A DNA stretch of 64,000 bases from JANSXG01 sp024743075 (GCA_042140185.1 CP159477.1:868001-932000); one strand, 5' to 3'; positions 39,545 to 48,731 are shown, numbered from the stretch's first letter. Numbers and translations are program-made. Notes: a model not told the origin generated them from the letters alone.

Positions 39545-39874
39545 CTACTCGTCCGGCGTCTCGGCAGGGGTGGCGTCTTCGCTTTCCTCCCCCTCGGTGT
39601 CGGCTCTCTTCGGCGCCATGGCGGCGATGCGCTGGCTGATATCACCGACGAATCTGACGCGGATGCCGAAGTTCTCGCCCACCTTCACCGCGTTTCCCGT
39701 GCCGATGACCTTGTTGTTGACGAGGATTTCGAGTTCCTCTTCGGCGGTTTTGGGCAATTCGAGGATCGAGCCGGGGGTCAGTTCGAGGACCTCGCCGAGG
39801 GTCAGCTTGCGCTCGGCGAGTTGGACCAGCAGCGGGACTTCGATGCGGAGGATCTGTTCGACCGAGCGTTTCAT
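39545..39874 (-). CDS. FliN/SpoA-domain protein (flagellar motor switch type)
   Basis: The 109-residue product has a SpoA (FliN/HrcQ) fold signature: VPLLVQLAERKLTLGEVLEL TPGSILELPKTAEEELEILV NNKVIGTGNAVKVGENFGIR. FliN forms the C-ring of the flagellar motor, and homologs serve type III secretion. A 20-residue acidic tail follows. It is downstream of fabF on the same strand (gap 57 bases) with no other flagellar gene nearby, so its presence in this operon is odd. It could be a true fliN placed away from its cluster, or a SpoA protein used elsewhere. Confidence 0.8.
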   Translation of the reverse strand: MKRSVEQILRIEVPLLVQLAERKLTLGEVLELTPGSILELPKTAEEELEILVNNKVIGTGNAVKVGENFGIRVRFVGDISQRIAAMAPKRADTEGEESEDATPAETPDE

Positions 39875-39931
39875 GGAAGGTTCATCGGCAGAATCGGCGC
39901 GTCTCCCGAAGAACCTCGGAACGGCCCGGAA

Positions 39932-41224
39932 TCAGCCCTCGAAGCGGCCGAAAAGCAGCGAGACATTGTGTCCGCCGAAGCCGAAGGTGTTGTTCAGCGC
40001 GTAGCGGACATCGACCTCACGCGACTCGTCCGCGACGAAGTCCATGTCGAACTCCTCGTCGGGGTTCTCGCAGTTGATGGTGGGGGTCACGACGCCTTCG
40101 CGGAGTGCGCCGATGACCGCGATGGACTCGACGCCGCCGGAGGCACCCAGACAGTGGCCGATCATTGACTTGGTCGAAGACATGAGCAGCTTGCCGCCTT
40201 TGGACTTGCGGGCGTGGTCGCCGAAGAGCGTCGTCGCGGCCTTGACCTCTGCGGCGTCGCCGAGCGGGGTCGAGGTGCCGTGGGCGTTCAGGTAGTCGAT
40301 ATCGCCGGGATTGAGGCCCGCGGAGCCGATCGCGAGTTCCATGGCGCGTTGAGCCCCGCCTCCGTTTGGGTCCGGGGCGGTGATGTGACCAGCGTCGGAG
40401 GATGCGCCGTAGCCGAGAATCTCGCAGAGGATTTCCGCGCCGCGGGCTTTGGCGTGGCTGAGCGTTTCGAGAACCAGCACCGCGGCTCCCTCCGAAAGGA
40501 CGAATCCGTCCCGATCCTTGTCGAACGGGCGCGAGGCCTTTGTCGGCTCATCGTTCCGGGTCGAGAGAGCTTTCATGTTCGCGAACGCGCCGACGCAAAG
40601 CGGGGAAATGGCTGCTTCGGAACCGCCGGCGAGCATGACATCGGCTTCGCCGCGTTGCATGAGCTTGAACGCATCGCCGATGGAGTGGCCGGACGAGGCG
40701 CAGGCGGTTGTGTGGGAGTCGGAGGGCCCCTTGAGACCGAATCGGATCGAGATGTCGCCCGAGGCGGCGTTCGCCATCAGGCGAGGCACGGTGAATGGAG
40801 AGATGCGTCCCGGGCCTTTGTCCCAGAGGACCTTCACCGCGTCCTCGATGGTCTGGATGCCGCCGATGCCCGAGCCGATGATGATCCCGCAACGCGTGAG
40901 GTCGGGGTGCGAGGCGAAGTCGATGCCCGCCTGGGCGACGGCCTCGTTGGCGGCGACGATCGCGAACTGGCAAAAGCGGTCGATCCGGCGCGCCTCGCGC
41001 TTGTCCATGTGCAGGCCGGGGTCCCAGTCGCGGACCTCACCGGCGATCTTGACATCCCACTGGTCGTCGGACCATTCGTCGAAGTACGAACCGGTGATCG
41101 GCGAGATTCCGCTCGTGCCCTCGCGCATGGCGGCCCACGTGTCGCGGGCGTTGTGGGCGAGGTTCGTGACGGCACCGATGCCGGTGACGACGACGCGTTC
41201 GCGGGTGTGGGCAGGCGTATTCAT
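39932..41224 (-). CDS. fabF: 3-oxoacyl-ACP synthase II
   Basis: FabF elongates acyl-ACP with malonyl-ACP in fatty-acid synthesis. The 430-residue product begins with RERVVVTGIGAVTNLAHNAR. The catalytic Cys lies in HTTACASSGHSIGDAFKL, the first His in YLNAHGTSTPLGDAAEV, and the second in MIGHCLGASGGVESIAV, with the Gly-rich LNNTFGFGGHNVSLLFGRF at the end. Length is normal. It follows acpP by 167 bases on the same strand, the common acpP-fabF order. Confidence 0.95.
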   Translation of the reverse strand: MNTPAHTRERVVVTGIGAVTNLAHNARDTWAAMREGTSGISPITGSYFDEWSDDQWDVKIAGEVRDWDPGLHMDKREARRIDRFCQFAIVAANEAVAQAGIDFASHPDLTRCGIIIGSGIGGIQTIEDAVKVLWDKGPGRISPFTVPRLMANAASGDISIRFGLKGPSDSHTTACASSGHSIGDAFKLMQRGEADVMLAGGSEAAISPLCVGAFANMKALSTRNDEPTKASRPFDKDRDGFVLSEGAAVLVLETLSHAKARGAEILCEILGYGASSDAGHITAPDPNGGGAQRAMELAIGSAGLNPGDIDYLNAHGTSTPLGDAAEVKAATTLFGDHARKSKGGKLLMSSTKSMIGHCLGASGGVESIAVIGALREGVVTPTINCENPDEEFDMDFVADESREVDVRYALNNTFGFGGHNVSLLFGRFEG

Positions 41225-41391
41225 CGTGGATCAGACCTCGCAGGGTGCTCCGCTCAGTCGCGGGCGCGGAGATAAACCGGGGTTGCAGAGTCCCCACAAT
41301 ACACAGCACGGACCGCCGGAGCGGCCCGCGGGTGCTTTGGGGATTGAATGCTGAACCAGGCCGGCGAAAGCCATGAGGGATCAGGAGCCGC

Positions 41392-41646
41392 TCAACCGGC
41401 GGTGATTCCCTTTTCCTGGCAGATGAACTCGATGGCCTGACCAACGGTCTTGATCTGCTCAGCCTTGTCGTCGGGGATGGATGTGTCGAAGTTGTCTTCG
41501 AACTCCATCACCAACTCGACGGTATCGAGGCTGTCGGCGTTGAGATCGTTCACGAAACTGGTCTCGCGGGTGATCTCCGAGCGGTCCACGCCCATCTGTT
41601 CAGCGACGATATCGATGACTTTGGATTCAACTTCTGATTCGACCAC
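41392..41646 (-). CDS. acpP: Acyl carrier protein
   Basis: ACP carries the growing acyl chain on a phosphopantetheine arm. A GTG at 41646, preceded by GGAGAG at a good distance, gives an 84-residue product with the standard sequence VESEVESKVIDIVAEQMGVD, the attachment Ser in DLNADSLDTVELVMEFED, and a final helix TVGQAIEFICQEKG. An open frame extends upstream, but the added residues do not belong to ACP and no better start is visible. It sits between fabG and fabF in the same direction. Confidence 0.95.
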   Translation of the reverse strand: MVESEVESKVIDIVAEQMGVDRSEITRETSFVNDLNADSLDTVELVMEFEDNFDTSIPDDKAEQIKTVGQAIEFICQEKGITAG

Positions 41647-41831
41647 GAGTGAACTCTCCGGGCTGTCTGGTTGCTCCCGACGCGGGCCTGTCGCGACGAC
41701 GCGACCCCGGGCGGGGGCAGTGGGGTGAATATAGCGATCCGAGGGCCCGACTGCCAGTAATTTCGGCGATTCGGGACCCCCGGCAGGGTCTGAGGGGATT
41801 CGGGTGGGGTAATGAGGCGATCGGACCGGAT

Positions 41832-42582
41832 TCAGCACATCGTGAGGCCGCCATCCACGCAGATGGTCTGTCCGGTGAGGAAGCCCGCCGCGTCGGACGA
41901 AACGTAGGCCACGGCGGCGGCGATGTCCTCGGGTTGTCCGAGGCGACGGAGGGCCATGCTTTCCATGATTCGGCTCTTGATGTCGTCTCCGAGCGAGGCG
42001 GTCATGTCGGTTTCGATGAAGCCGGGAGCGATGGCGTTGGCGGTAATGGCCTTGCCCCCGAGCTCGCGGGCGAGTGATTTGGTCATGCCGATCAGACCGG
42101 CCTTGGCGGCGGCGTAGTTGGCCTGGCCGGCGTTTCCGACAACGCCGGAGGTCGAGGCGATGTTTACGATTCGACCGAACTTGTTCCGCATCATCGATCG
42201 GGCCGCGGTCCTGCAGACGACGAACGCCGAAAGCAGGTTTACCCGCAGGACTTCCATGAAGTCCTCATCGCTCATGCGGAGGGCGAGGTTGTCGCGGGTG
42301 ATGCCCGCGTTGTTCACGATGATGTCCAGGCGTCCTTCGGTCTCGATGATTCCCTCGATCCCGGAGGCGAGAACGTCCGCATCGGACACGTCCAGCGTGG
42401 CGACGGATGCTTCGCCGCCGGCGCTGCGGATCTCGTCGGCGACCTCATTGAGCGCTCTCCTCGGATCTCGCGGCGAGAACGACCTTGCGTCCGTCAGCGG
42501 CGAGACGCTGTGCGATGGCTTTGCCGATGCCTCTGCTGGCACCGGTGACGAGGGCGACTCGGGTGGGGGCGGATTCGTTCAT
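41832..42582 (-). CDS. fabG: 3-oxoacyl-ACP reductase (frame broken near 42452-42462)
   Basis: FabG reduces 3-oxoacyl-ACP with NADPH. From the ATG at 42582 the N-terminal nucleotide fold reads RVALVTGASRGIGKAIAQRL AADGRKVVLAARSEE, then hits a stop in frame. The next frame continues ALNEVADEIRSAGGEASVAT with NNAGITRDN, the catalytic Ser and Tyr-Lys (NIASTSGVVGNAGQANYAAAKAG, where Y-x3-K is intact) and the ending FLTGQTICVDGG. Dropping one base from GAGGAGAGCGC yields SEEALNEVADEI and about 249 residues, matching the usual length. The extra base is probably a sequencing error. Confidence 0.93.
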
Positions 42583-42663
42583 GCGGTCCTCAAGGGGGCG
42601 GTGGATAGCCGGCGACGCTGGGCATTCGCGACGCTGCGGAGCGGGGCGTGATTGAACGATGGG

Positions 42664-43392
42664 TCAGTTGCCGAACGGGGATCCCGGACTCGACGGAGAA
42701 CTCGGGCTGGAAGGTGATCCCGGTCCGGACGGGGACGGTGGCGTGAAATCATCACCTCCGGGGTCGCCGAATCCGTCGTCAGCGCCGTCGGGGCTGCCAG
42801 CGGGCTCGGGCAGTTCCGGAGGGGAGATCACGACGGCATCAGGGGTGAAGGGTGCGTCATCCAACTGTGCCACGCGAGACGTTGTGCGCGGGCCCACCGG
42901 AATCGCTGCGAACTGCCACTGATCGCCCTGGACGCGTGAAGCGGTCCACGCCGTCAGATAGGCCTCGCTCTCGGTCCCGACGGCGATCGCAACCTGCGCG
43001 ATGGACTCTCCATCGCTGAGATTCACGATTCGCACGGCGCGGATCGGCTCGGTGCGCTCCCGCCACTCGCCCGTGGGGACGAGGAAGTCGTTGAGAAATC
43101 CGGCGTCGGCGGGCGCGAGCATCGAACCGAAGGCCGAGTGGTCGCCGCGAGCCATCGCGGAGGCGAAGTCGGCGATGGCCTGAGCGAGGCCCTCAGACTC
43201 CGGCGCGTACTTCTCGGGGAACTGGACCTTGAGGTCCATACTCAGGTCTTGGATAAACCAGCGCGGCTTCGTGTTGACGACCGGCGGCGGGGCGACCTCT
43301 TCCTCTTCTTCGCCGCAACCGGGCATGCTGAAGAATGTCAGCGAGAGGCAGGAAATCGAAGCAAACGCGATGAGTCGTTGAACAAACTTCAT
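42664..43392 (-). CDS. Small exported lipoprotein-like protein inside the fab operon
   Basis: The ATG at 43392 overlaps the fabD stop (ATGA), so the two are probably translationally coupled. The 242-residue product has a hydrophobic signal (LIAFASISCLSLTFFSMPGC) with a weak lipobox ending at Cys26, then a run of Glu, a domain of about 150 residues (RWFIQDLSMDLKVQFPEKYA ... VGTESEAYLTAWTASR), and a Pro/Ser/Gly tail. The globular part resembles small alpha+beta folds of the SnoaL/NTF2 or DUF4878 kind, but no family is certain. Why a lipoprotein sits between fabD and fabG is unclear. Confidence 0.7.
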   Translation of the reverse strand: MKFVQRLIAFASISCLSLTFFSMPGCGEEEEEVAPPPVVNTKPRWFIQDLSMDLKVQFPEKYAPESEGLAQAIADFASAMARGDHSAFGSMLAPADAGFLNDFLVPTGEWRERTEPIRAVRIVNLSDGESIAQVAIAVGTESEAYLTAWTASRVQGDQWQFAAIPVGPRTTSRVAQLDDAPFTPDAVVISPPELPEPAGSPDGADDGFGDPGGDDFTPPSPSGPGSPSSPSSPSSPGSPFGN

Positions 43393-44339
43393 GAGGCCAA
43401 CTCCCGTGGGGCATCGTGGTTGGTGACTTTGACGGACCGGTCGATGCGACGCATGAGCCCGCTGAGCACCTTGTTGGGGGCGAGTTCGTGGAACTCGCCT
43501 GAGACGTTCTGGCTGAGCCAGACACAACTCTCCGCCCATCTTACCGGAGAAGTGAGTTGTTCCACGAGGAGGCGTCGCGTGCGTGCGCCGAAATCTTCCC
43601 CAGAATCGGCGGCGTGCGGGGTCGCTGTGACGTTCGAGACGACCGGGCAGCCGGGTTCAGCGACGGAGACGCCGTCGAGGGCTTCTTTGAGGCGGTCTGC
43701 GGCTGGCTGCATGATCGGGGAGTGGAAGGCCCCGGCAACGGCGAGTTTCGTGGCGCGAAGACCGTGAGTTCCGGCTTCGTCGACGGCCCGATCGCAAGCC
43801 GCCATGGATCCGGAGATGACGATCTGGCCGGGCGCGTTGAAGTTTGCGGGGACGAGCACGCCGTCGCCTCGAGCGGCGTCGCACACCGCGTTTGCTTGCT
43901 GCTCGTCGGCACCGATCAGCGCGACCATGCTGGAGTCAGCGGCTTCGGCGGCGTCCTGCATAGCCCGGCCCCTGAGCGTGACGAGTTCCAGGCCGTCCTC
44001 GAACGAGAACGCACCAGCGATATGCAGGGCTGTGTATTCGCCGAGCGAGAGGCCGGCGGCGGCGGCGAGTTCCGAAGGGCCAAGGTCGCCGAACTCACCA
44101 TGGAAACTGGCCACGCCCGCGACGTAGAGCGCTGGTTGGGCGATGTCGGTCCGGTTCAGACGCTCGGCGGGACCTTCGAAGCACAGTTGCGAAAGCGGTG
44201 CCCCGAGGCGATCGCCGAGGACCTCATCGGCGCGGTCGAAGATCCGTCTCGCGGCCGGCGAGGCGTCGGACCACGACTTGCCCATTCCGATGACCTGAGC
44301 GCCCTGCCCGGGACAGAGGATGATTGGTTGGTTGCTCAC
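43389..44339 (-). CDS. fabD: Malonyl-CoA:ACP transacylase
   Basis: FabD moves malonyl from CoA to ACP to feed fatty-acid synthesis. The 316-residue product opens with PIILCPGQGAQVIGMGKSW and has the active-site Ser in AAAGLSLGEYTALHIAGAF (the G-x-S-x-G box). The His partner lies in LAVAGAFHSPIMQPAADRL and the Gln/Arg region in FEDGLELVTLRGRAMQDAA. Length is normal. It lies 20 bases after fabH and overlaps the following lipoprotein gene. Confidence 0.95.
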   Translation of the reverse strand: MSNQPIILCPGQGAQVIGMGKSWSDASPAARRIFDRADEVLGDRLGAPLSQLCFEGPAERLNRTDIAQPALYVAGVASFHGEFGDLGPSELAAAAGLSLGEYTALHIAGAFSFEDGLELVTLRGRAMQDAAEAADSSMVALIGADEQQANAVCDAARGDGVLVPANFNAPGQIVISGSMAACDRAVDEAGTHGLRATKLAVAGAFHSPIMQPAADRLKEALDGVSVAEPGCPVVSNVTATPHAADSGEDFGARTRRLLVEQLTSPVRWAESCVWLSQNVSGEFHELAPNKVLSGLMRRIDRSVKVTNHDAPRELAS

Positions 44340-44359
44340 GGGTTTCCTTTCGGTAGGGA

Positions 44360-45391
44360 TTAGAAACGCCAGAGGGAGGAGGCCCAGGTGAGGCCGCCGC
44401 CGAACGCAAGGAACAGGACGAGGTCACCGTCGTTGCATTTGCCCGCCTGGCGCGACTCGTGAAGGAGCACGGAGACAGAGCCGGCGGAGCAGTTGCCGAG
44501 GCGGTCGATGTTGATCGGCATCTTCTCTTCTGGGATGCCGAACCGTTCGGCGCAGGATTCCAGCATGCGCAGGTTCGACTGGTGACAGAGGAAGAGGTCG
44601 ATGTCGTCAGCGCTCATTTCCACGCGATCAAGCGTTTCCTGAATCAGCTGCGGGAATTTGCTGACAGCGAACTTGTACACACCCCGACCGTTCATTCGGA
44701 GCGTGCCCATTTCGTACCCGTCGGGCTCTGCGTCGTCCGGGAAATCGTGGTCGCGGGTCGGAATGTAGAGGTCTGCCCATCCACGGCCGTCGGCGTGCAT
44801 GACGGAGGTGAGCGTGCCCTTGGTCGGGTCGTCGCAGGCCCGGAGGATTGCGGCGCCCGCGGCGTCTCCGAAGAGGATCGAGACGGCACGGTTGGAGTAG
44901 TCGAGCATGCTGGACATGACGTCGCAGCCGATAACCGCGATGGTCTTGTAGTTGCCGCCCCGGATCAGGTCATGGGCCAGGTTGGTCCCGTAAACGAACG
45001 CGGAACAGGCGGCGAGCACATCGAACGCCCCTGCACCGATAGCACCTACCTCCGCCGCGACCCGGCAGGCCGTTGATGGGCAGGTCATGGTTCCCGAAAC
45101 GGTCCCGACGATCAGGAGGTCGATTTCGCTCGGGTCGATGCCCGCGTCTTCGATCGCTGCCCGGAGCGCCTTGGAACACATCCAGACCACATCCTCGCCC
45201 TTGGCTGGATCAGCGATGCGGCGTTCGCGGATGCCGGTGCGCTGGCGGATCCATTCGTCGGAGGTTTCCATGTACTGCTTGAGATCGTCGTTGGACAGAA
45301 CCTTGTCGGGAATGGCCTGACCCGTACCGATGATCTCCACTCCGATGGACGGGTGGCTCAGTTTCTCGTGTGAGGGATTGTTCTGATTCAT
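44360..45391 (-). CDS. fabH: 3-oxoacyl-ACP synthase III
   Basis: FabH starts fatty-acid synthesis by joining acetyl-CoA and malonyl-ACP. From the ATG at 45391 (after GAGGATGT) the 343-residue product shows VEIIGTGQAIPDKVLSNDDL, TSDEWIRQRTGIRERRIA, the catalytic Cys in AFDVLAACSAFVYGTNLAHD, the His in LFLCHQSNLRMLESC and the Asn in RLGNCSAGSVSVLLHE. The last motif is usually GNTSAAS, so the surroundings of the Asn differ slightly. It lies between plsX and fabD, the usual order. Confidence 0.95.
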   Translation of the reverse strand: MNQNNPSHEKLSHPSIGVEIIGTGQAIPDKVLSNDDLKQYMETSDEWIRQRTGIRERRIADPAKGEDVVWMCSKALRAAIEDAGIDPSEIDLLIVGTVSGTMTCPSTACRVAAEVGAIGAGAFDVLAACSAFVYGTNLAHDLIRGGNYKTIAVIGCDVMSSMLDYSNRAVSILFGDAAGAAILRACDDPTKGTLTSVMHADGRGWADLYIPTRDHDFPDDAEPDGYEMGTLRMNGRGVYKFAVSKFPQLIQETLDRVEMSADDIDLFLCHQSNLRMLESCAERFGIPEEKMPINIDRLGNCSAGSVSVLLHESRQAGKCNDGDLVLFLAFGGGLTWASSLWRF

Positions 45392-45495
45392 ACATCCTCG
45401 GGCGGGTCGAGTCCGCGCGAAATTATGGCCCAAAGGGCGTCCGAAACGAGGATGGTACGCGTTTCGAGCGGTGTCTGCCGCGGGATCCGATGGGA

Positions 45496-46536
45496 TTACG
45501 CCGAGGCGGCTTCGACGCTGGACGCGTGCTCATCGATCGCGGTCACGCGTTCGACAATGGCGTCGTTGACGCCGGCGGCGACGTACTCGCGTGCCGCCCG
45601 GACCGCGGCCCGGATCGTGCGGGCTTCGGACGAACCATGGCAAATGATGCAGCCGCCGTTGACGCCGAGGAGGGGGGCGCCGCCGTATTCGTGGTAGTCG
45701 TTCTTCTTCATGAGCGACTCGACGACAGGCTGAAGCCGCATCGCGAGATCGGGATCGGCCTCGAAGACTTCGTGGGCAATGGCCTTGAAGAGCGACTTGG
45801 CGAAGCCCTCGGCGAGCTTGAGCATCGTGTTGCCGACAAAGCCGTCGGTGACGATGACGTCGGCGCCGCCTTCGAAGACCTCTCGGCCTTCGATAAAGCC
45901 GGTGTAGTTCAGGTCGTGGATGTCGCGGATCATGTCGCGGACGGCCTTGACCATGCCCGTGCCCTTCGCCTCCTCCGAGCCGATATTGAGCAGCGCCACT
46001 CGCGGCGAAGCGATGCGAAGCACCTTCTTCGCATAGATTTCGGCCATCACGGCGTACTGCGCGAGGTGGGTGTCTCGGGGTTCGGGGTTGGCGCCCACAT
46101 CGCAGACGATGACAGGGCCGTGGAAGGTCGGAATTGCCGTGGCGATGCCCGGGCGGTGGACGCCGGGCAGACGACGCATGTACATGGTTGCGGCGGACAC
46201 GCAGGCGCCGGTGTTTCCCGCTGAGATGACGACATCGACCGGATTGTCCGAGTGACGTTTCGAGCCGAGTTGCATGGCCTGAACGATCGACGAATCCGGT
46301 TTGGAACGCACGGCATCCACCGGCGATTCGTCCATGGCGATCTGGTCGGCGGCGTGGTGTATGTCCAGACGAGCGTCGGAGATGCCCCGCTCGTGGATGT
46401 GCTCTTCGATGATTGTGCGGTCACCGACCAGCACGATCTGATCGCCTTCATTCAGAAGATCGAGCGCGTCGAGCGATCCTTTGATGATGGCGTCGGGGGC
46501 GTGATCACCCCCCATGGCATCGATGGCAATTCGCAT
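45496..46536 (-). CDS. plsX: Phosphate acyltransferase PlsX
   Basis: PlsX makes acyl phosphate from acyl-ACP for phospholipid synthesis. The 346-residue product begins MRIAIDAMGGDHAPDAIIKG and contains VDVVISAGNTGACVSAATMY, VIVCDVGANPEPR, ALLNIGSEEAKGTGMVKAV, the region FIEGREVFEGGADVIVTDGF VGNTMLKLAEG, and GGAPLLGVNGGCIICHGSSE near the end. These match the family throughout at normal length. It follows rpmF by 49 bases, the common rpmF-plsX order. Confidence 0.95.
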   Translation of the reverse strand: MRIAIDAMGGDHAPDAIIKGSLDALDLLNEGDQIVLVGDRTIIEEHIHERGISDARLDIHHAADQIAMDESPVDAVRSKPDSSIVQAMQLGSKRHSDNPVDVVISAGNTGACVSAATMYMRRLPGVHRPGIATAIPTFHGPVIVCDVGANPEPRDTHLAQYAVMAEIYAKKVLRIASPRVALLNIGSEEAKGTGMVKAVRDMIRDIHDLNYTGFIEGREVFEGGADVIVTDGFVGNTMLKLAEGFAKSLFKAIAHEVFEADPDLAMRLQPVVESLMKKNDYHEYGGAPLLGVNGGCIICHGSSEARTIRAAVRAAREYVAAGVNDAIVERVTAIDEHASSVEAASA

Positions 46537-46585
46537 CGAGCGTCATCCGGAGAAAGGGCGGCGGGAAGAAAGGCGCGGGTGTGGA

Positions 46586-46783
46586 TCAGTTGTCCAGACC
46601 GATGCCGTGCTTGCGGACCGTGATGCGCAGGCCCGGGCGGACGTAGCCGGATTCGGGGCAGGCACGGTGGTGCTGCTTGGGGAGGGATGTCAGGGGGCAG
46701 GCACCGGGCACGTTGGGGCGGAGCGCGAGGTGGCTACGACGACGACGGGTACGGCCGTATGAAATGCGATGTGTCGGGTGCAT
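46586..46783 (-). CDS. rpmF: 50S ribosomal protein L32 lacking two zinc ligands
   Basis: L32 is a small 50S protein. The 65-residue product from the ATG at 46783 reads MHPTHRISYGRTRRRRSHLA LRPN, then the ribbon region ACPLTSLPKQHHRACPESGY VRPG. Zinc-type L32 has two CxxC pairs there; here each pair keeps only its first Cys (CPLT and CPES). Position before plsX and the basic start support the call. A longer in-frame opening upstream lacks family support. Its zinc-free look parallels the S14 in this window. Confidence 0.88.
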   Translation of the reverse strand: MHPTHRISYGRTRRRRSHLALRPNVPGACPLTSLPKQHHRACPESGYVRPGLRITVRKHGIGLDN

Positions 46784-46927
46784 GGCTGCCTCGGGAGAGT
46801 CGGATCGTTCCGGACGGCTGGAAGGCGTCGGAAGCGGGGGGTCAACGGTGCGATGTGGCCCGCTCCTTGCCGCGGAGCGTGGCGAGCGAAGCAGTGTAGC
46901 GAAGGCCAGAAGGGGGGTCAATCTGTC

Positions 46928-46956
46928 TTGCTCGCGCGATCCGAGCCCGATATACT
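46928..46956 (+). promoter_or_regulatory. Promoter of the tRNA-Lys gene
   Basis: TTGCTC (46928-46933) and TATACT (46951-46956) are spaced 17 bases apart, a good sigma70-type pair. The predicted start near 46963 is about 35 bases before the tRNA. Confidence 0.65.
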
Positions 46957-46997
46957 CTGGACCGCGCCGGGCTAGCCGGCGAACATTCCGGTCCTTT

Positions 46998-47070
<73 letters not shown>

Positions 47071-47073
47071 CTG

Positions 47074-47108
47074 ACAAGCTCTGGCGTCGCCAGGGCTTGT
47101 GTCGTTTT
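47074..47108 (+). terminator. Intrinsic terminator after tRNA-Lys
   Basis: The arm ACAAGCTCTGGCG (from 47074) pairs with CGCCAGGGCTTGT (to 47100) with one T-G pair, and GTCGTTTT follows. It begins four bases after the tRNA. Confidence 0.7.
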
Positions 47109-47283
47109 GGGCCTGCCGGATCTGGGGAATCCTGTAGACCATTTCCGGTATTTCGTTCGTTCGGAATCGGTGGTTCATCCGGCGCGACCAGCCGCGGGTA
47201 CTGTGATTCAGGAGATAGCCGGCTTCCGGGGTGTGTACCAGCCGGCAACGCATACTTGAGTCAGAAGAGAAGTGGAGATTGCG

Positions 47284-48708
47284 ATGAACCAACGCAAGAA
47301 GGGTGGAATCTTGTTTTCCGCGATGGCGGGCCTGACGGTCGCTGGAGTGGCGTCGGCGGGACCGATTCTGATCTGCCCGGTCTGGGACCTCGAAATCGGT
47401 CAGCCGGGAGCGGTCGGTGGGTCGGTGTCGGCGGTCGAGCGTATCGGCGATGAGGTCTTCATCGGGGGGGGCTTCAGTTCGCTCGGGGGCGAACCCGGCA
47501 CGACCCGCTGGGGTCGATACGACATCGGTACGGGGCAGTTCAGCGGCCTCGGGAACTCTACGCCGGACAACTTTGTCGCCGGGTTCTTTACCTACGACGA
47601 TGGCAACGGCGAACAGGTTTACATCGCGGGGTCGTTCAACAGTGTGACCGTGAACGGTCAGACGCTTCCGAACTCCCGTGGTCTCGTTCGCTGGGACGGC
47701 GTAAAGGTCAGCGCCATCCCGAATAGCCCCTTCACCGGGACATTCGATTTCATGTGGGACGGGCTTGACTACAACGGGCTGCTCGTCACCGGCGGGAACG
47801 GCGGTTACATCGACGGCGGAACCATCGTCCAGAAGCCGACGTTCGCGACATGGGACGGGACGACCTGGAACACCTGGTCTGACGAGTTCGGCGGTCTGGT
47901 CGCCCCAGTCATCATCGCCATGGCCGAATACCAGGGCGAGGTCTACTTTGGCGGCCGCTTCTCGAGTTTCGATGAAGACCTGAACGACCCGAACAATCCG
48001 CTCATCGAGTCCAACAACATCATGAAGTGGGACGGCACCGACTTCTCAAGCGTCGGTGGCGGCGTTTTCCGTGCCACGAGCATCGTGTCGCAGGTTCTCG
48101 CGCTCCAGGTGTTCGATGACGGCTCCGGTGAGAAGCTTTACGTGGGCGGACGATTCGATCGCCTCGGTTCGCAGTCCGGCACCGTGTCCGCGGCTGTGGC
48201 GCGCTGGGACGGCACGCAGTGGGAGGCCATGCCCGGCTTCCCGCAGGCTGGTCGCGAAGTTCGCGGCTTCGAAGTGTTCAACGGTGAACTCTACGCCGTG
48301 GGCAACTTCGAGCAGACGGATCTCGGACAGGCCCGCAAGTTCGCGAAGTGGAACGGGACATCGTGGGAAGAGGTCGGCGGTGGGTTCGGGCTCGGTGCGA
48401 GTGCCGACAACCCGGCCGCGATCACCTCGACCGACGACAGCCTGATCATCGGCGGCGCGTTCACCCAGGCCGGCAACGGTGAAGGCCCGGGCTCCGGCAG
48501 TGCGACCGGGCTGGCCGAGTGGGTCGCCCTGTGCGAGACCGACTGTCCCGGCGATGTGACCGGCGACAACTCCGTCGATCTGGCGGACCTCAACCTTGTG
48601 CTCGCGAACTTCGGTGAGGTGACCAGCGACGGCGATGCCGACGGCAGCGGGAATGTCGATCTGGCAGACCTGAACCTCGTGCTGGCGAACTTCGGCACCG
48701 ACTGCTGA
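47284..48708 (+). CDS. Exported propeller-like protein with C-terminal dockerin-type repeats
   Basis: The ATG at 47284 follows GGAGATTGCG and opens a signal peptide (GGILFSAMAGLTVAGVASAG). Residues ~30-415 contain recurring blades with the pattern VYIAGSFNSV..., VYFGGRFSSFDED, LYVGGRFDRLG and LYAVGNFEQTD, each followed by a WDGT or WNGT turn. This suggests a beta-propeller of the kelch/galactose-oxidase kind. The end holds two dockerin-like calcium repeats, GDVTGDNSVDLADLNLVLAN and GDADGSGNVDLADLNLVLAN, then FGTDC. Such tails are common in exported proteins of Phycisphaerae-type planctomycetes. The ligand is unknown. A terminator follows. Confidence 0.8.
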   Translation: MNQRKKGGILFSAMAGLTVAGVASAGPILICPVWDLEIGQPGAVGGSVSAVERIGDEVFIGGGFSSLGGEPGTTRWGRYDIGTGQFSGLGNSTPDNFVAGFFTYDDGNGEQVYIAGSFNSVTVNGQTLPNSRGLVRWDGVKVSAIPNSPFTGTFDFMWDGLDYNGLLVTGGNGGYIDGGTIVQKPTFATWDGTTWNTWSDEFGGLVAPVIIAMAEYQGEVYFGGRFSSFDEDLNDPNNPLIESNNIMKWDGTDFSSVGGGVFRATSIVSQVLALQVFDDGSGEKLYVGGRFDRLGSQSGTVSAAVARWDGTQWEAMPGFPQAGREVRGFEVFNGELYAVGNFEQTDLGQARKFAKWNGTSWEEVGGGFGLGASADNPAAITSTDDSLIIGGAFTQAGNGEGPGSGSATGLAEWVALCETDCPGDVTGDNSVDLADLNLVLANFGEVTSDGDADGSGNVDLADLNLVLANFGTDC

Positions 48709-48731
48709 GTCTCACCGATCGATGCCTTCGC

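Noticed and set aside
46586..46921. Longer 111-residue product for the gene before plsX
   Set aside because: Only the part from the ATG at 46783 looks like L32; the upstream extension has no similarity or binding site.
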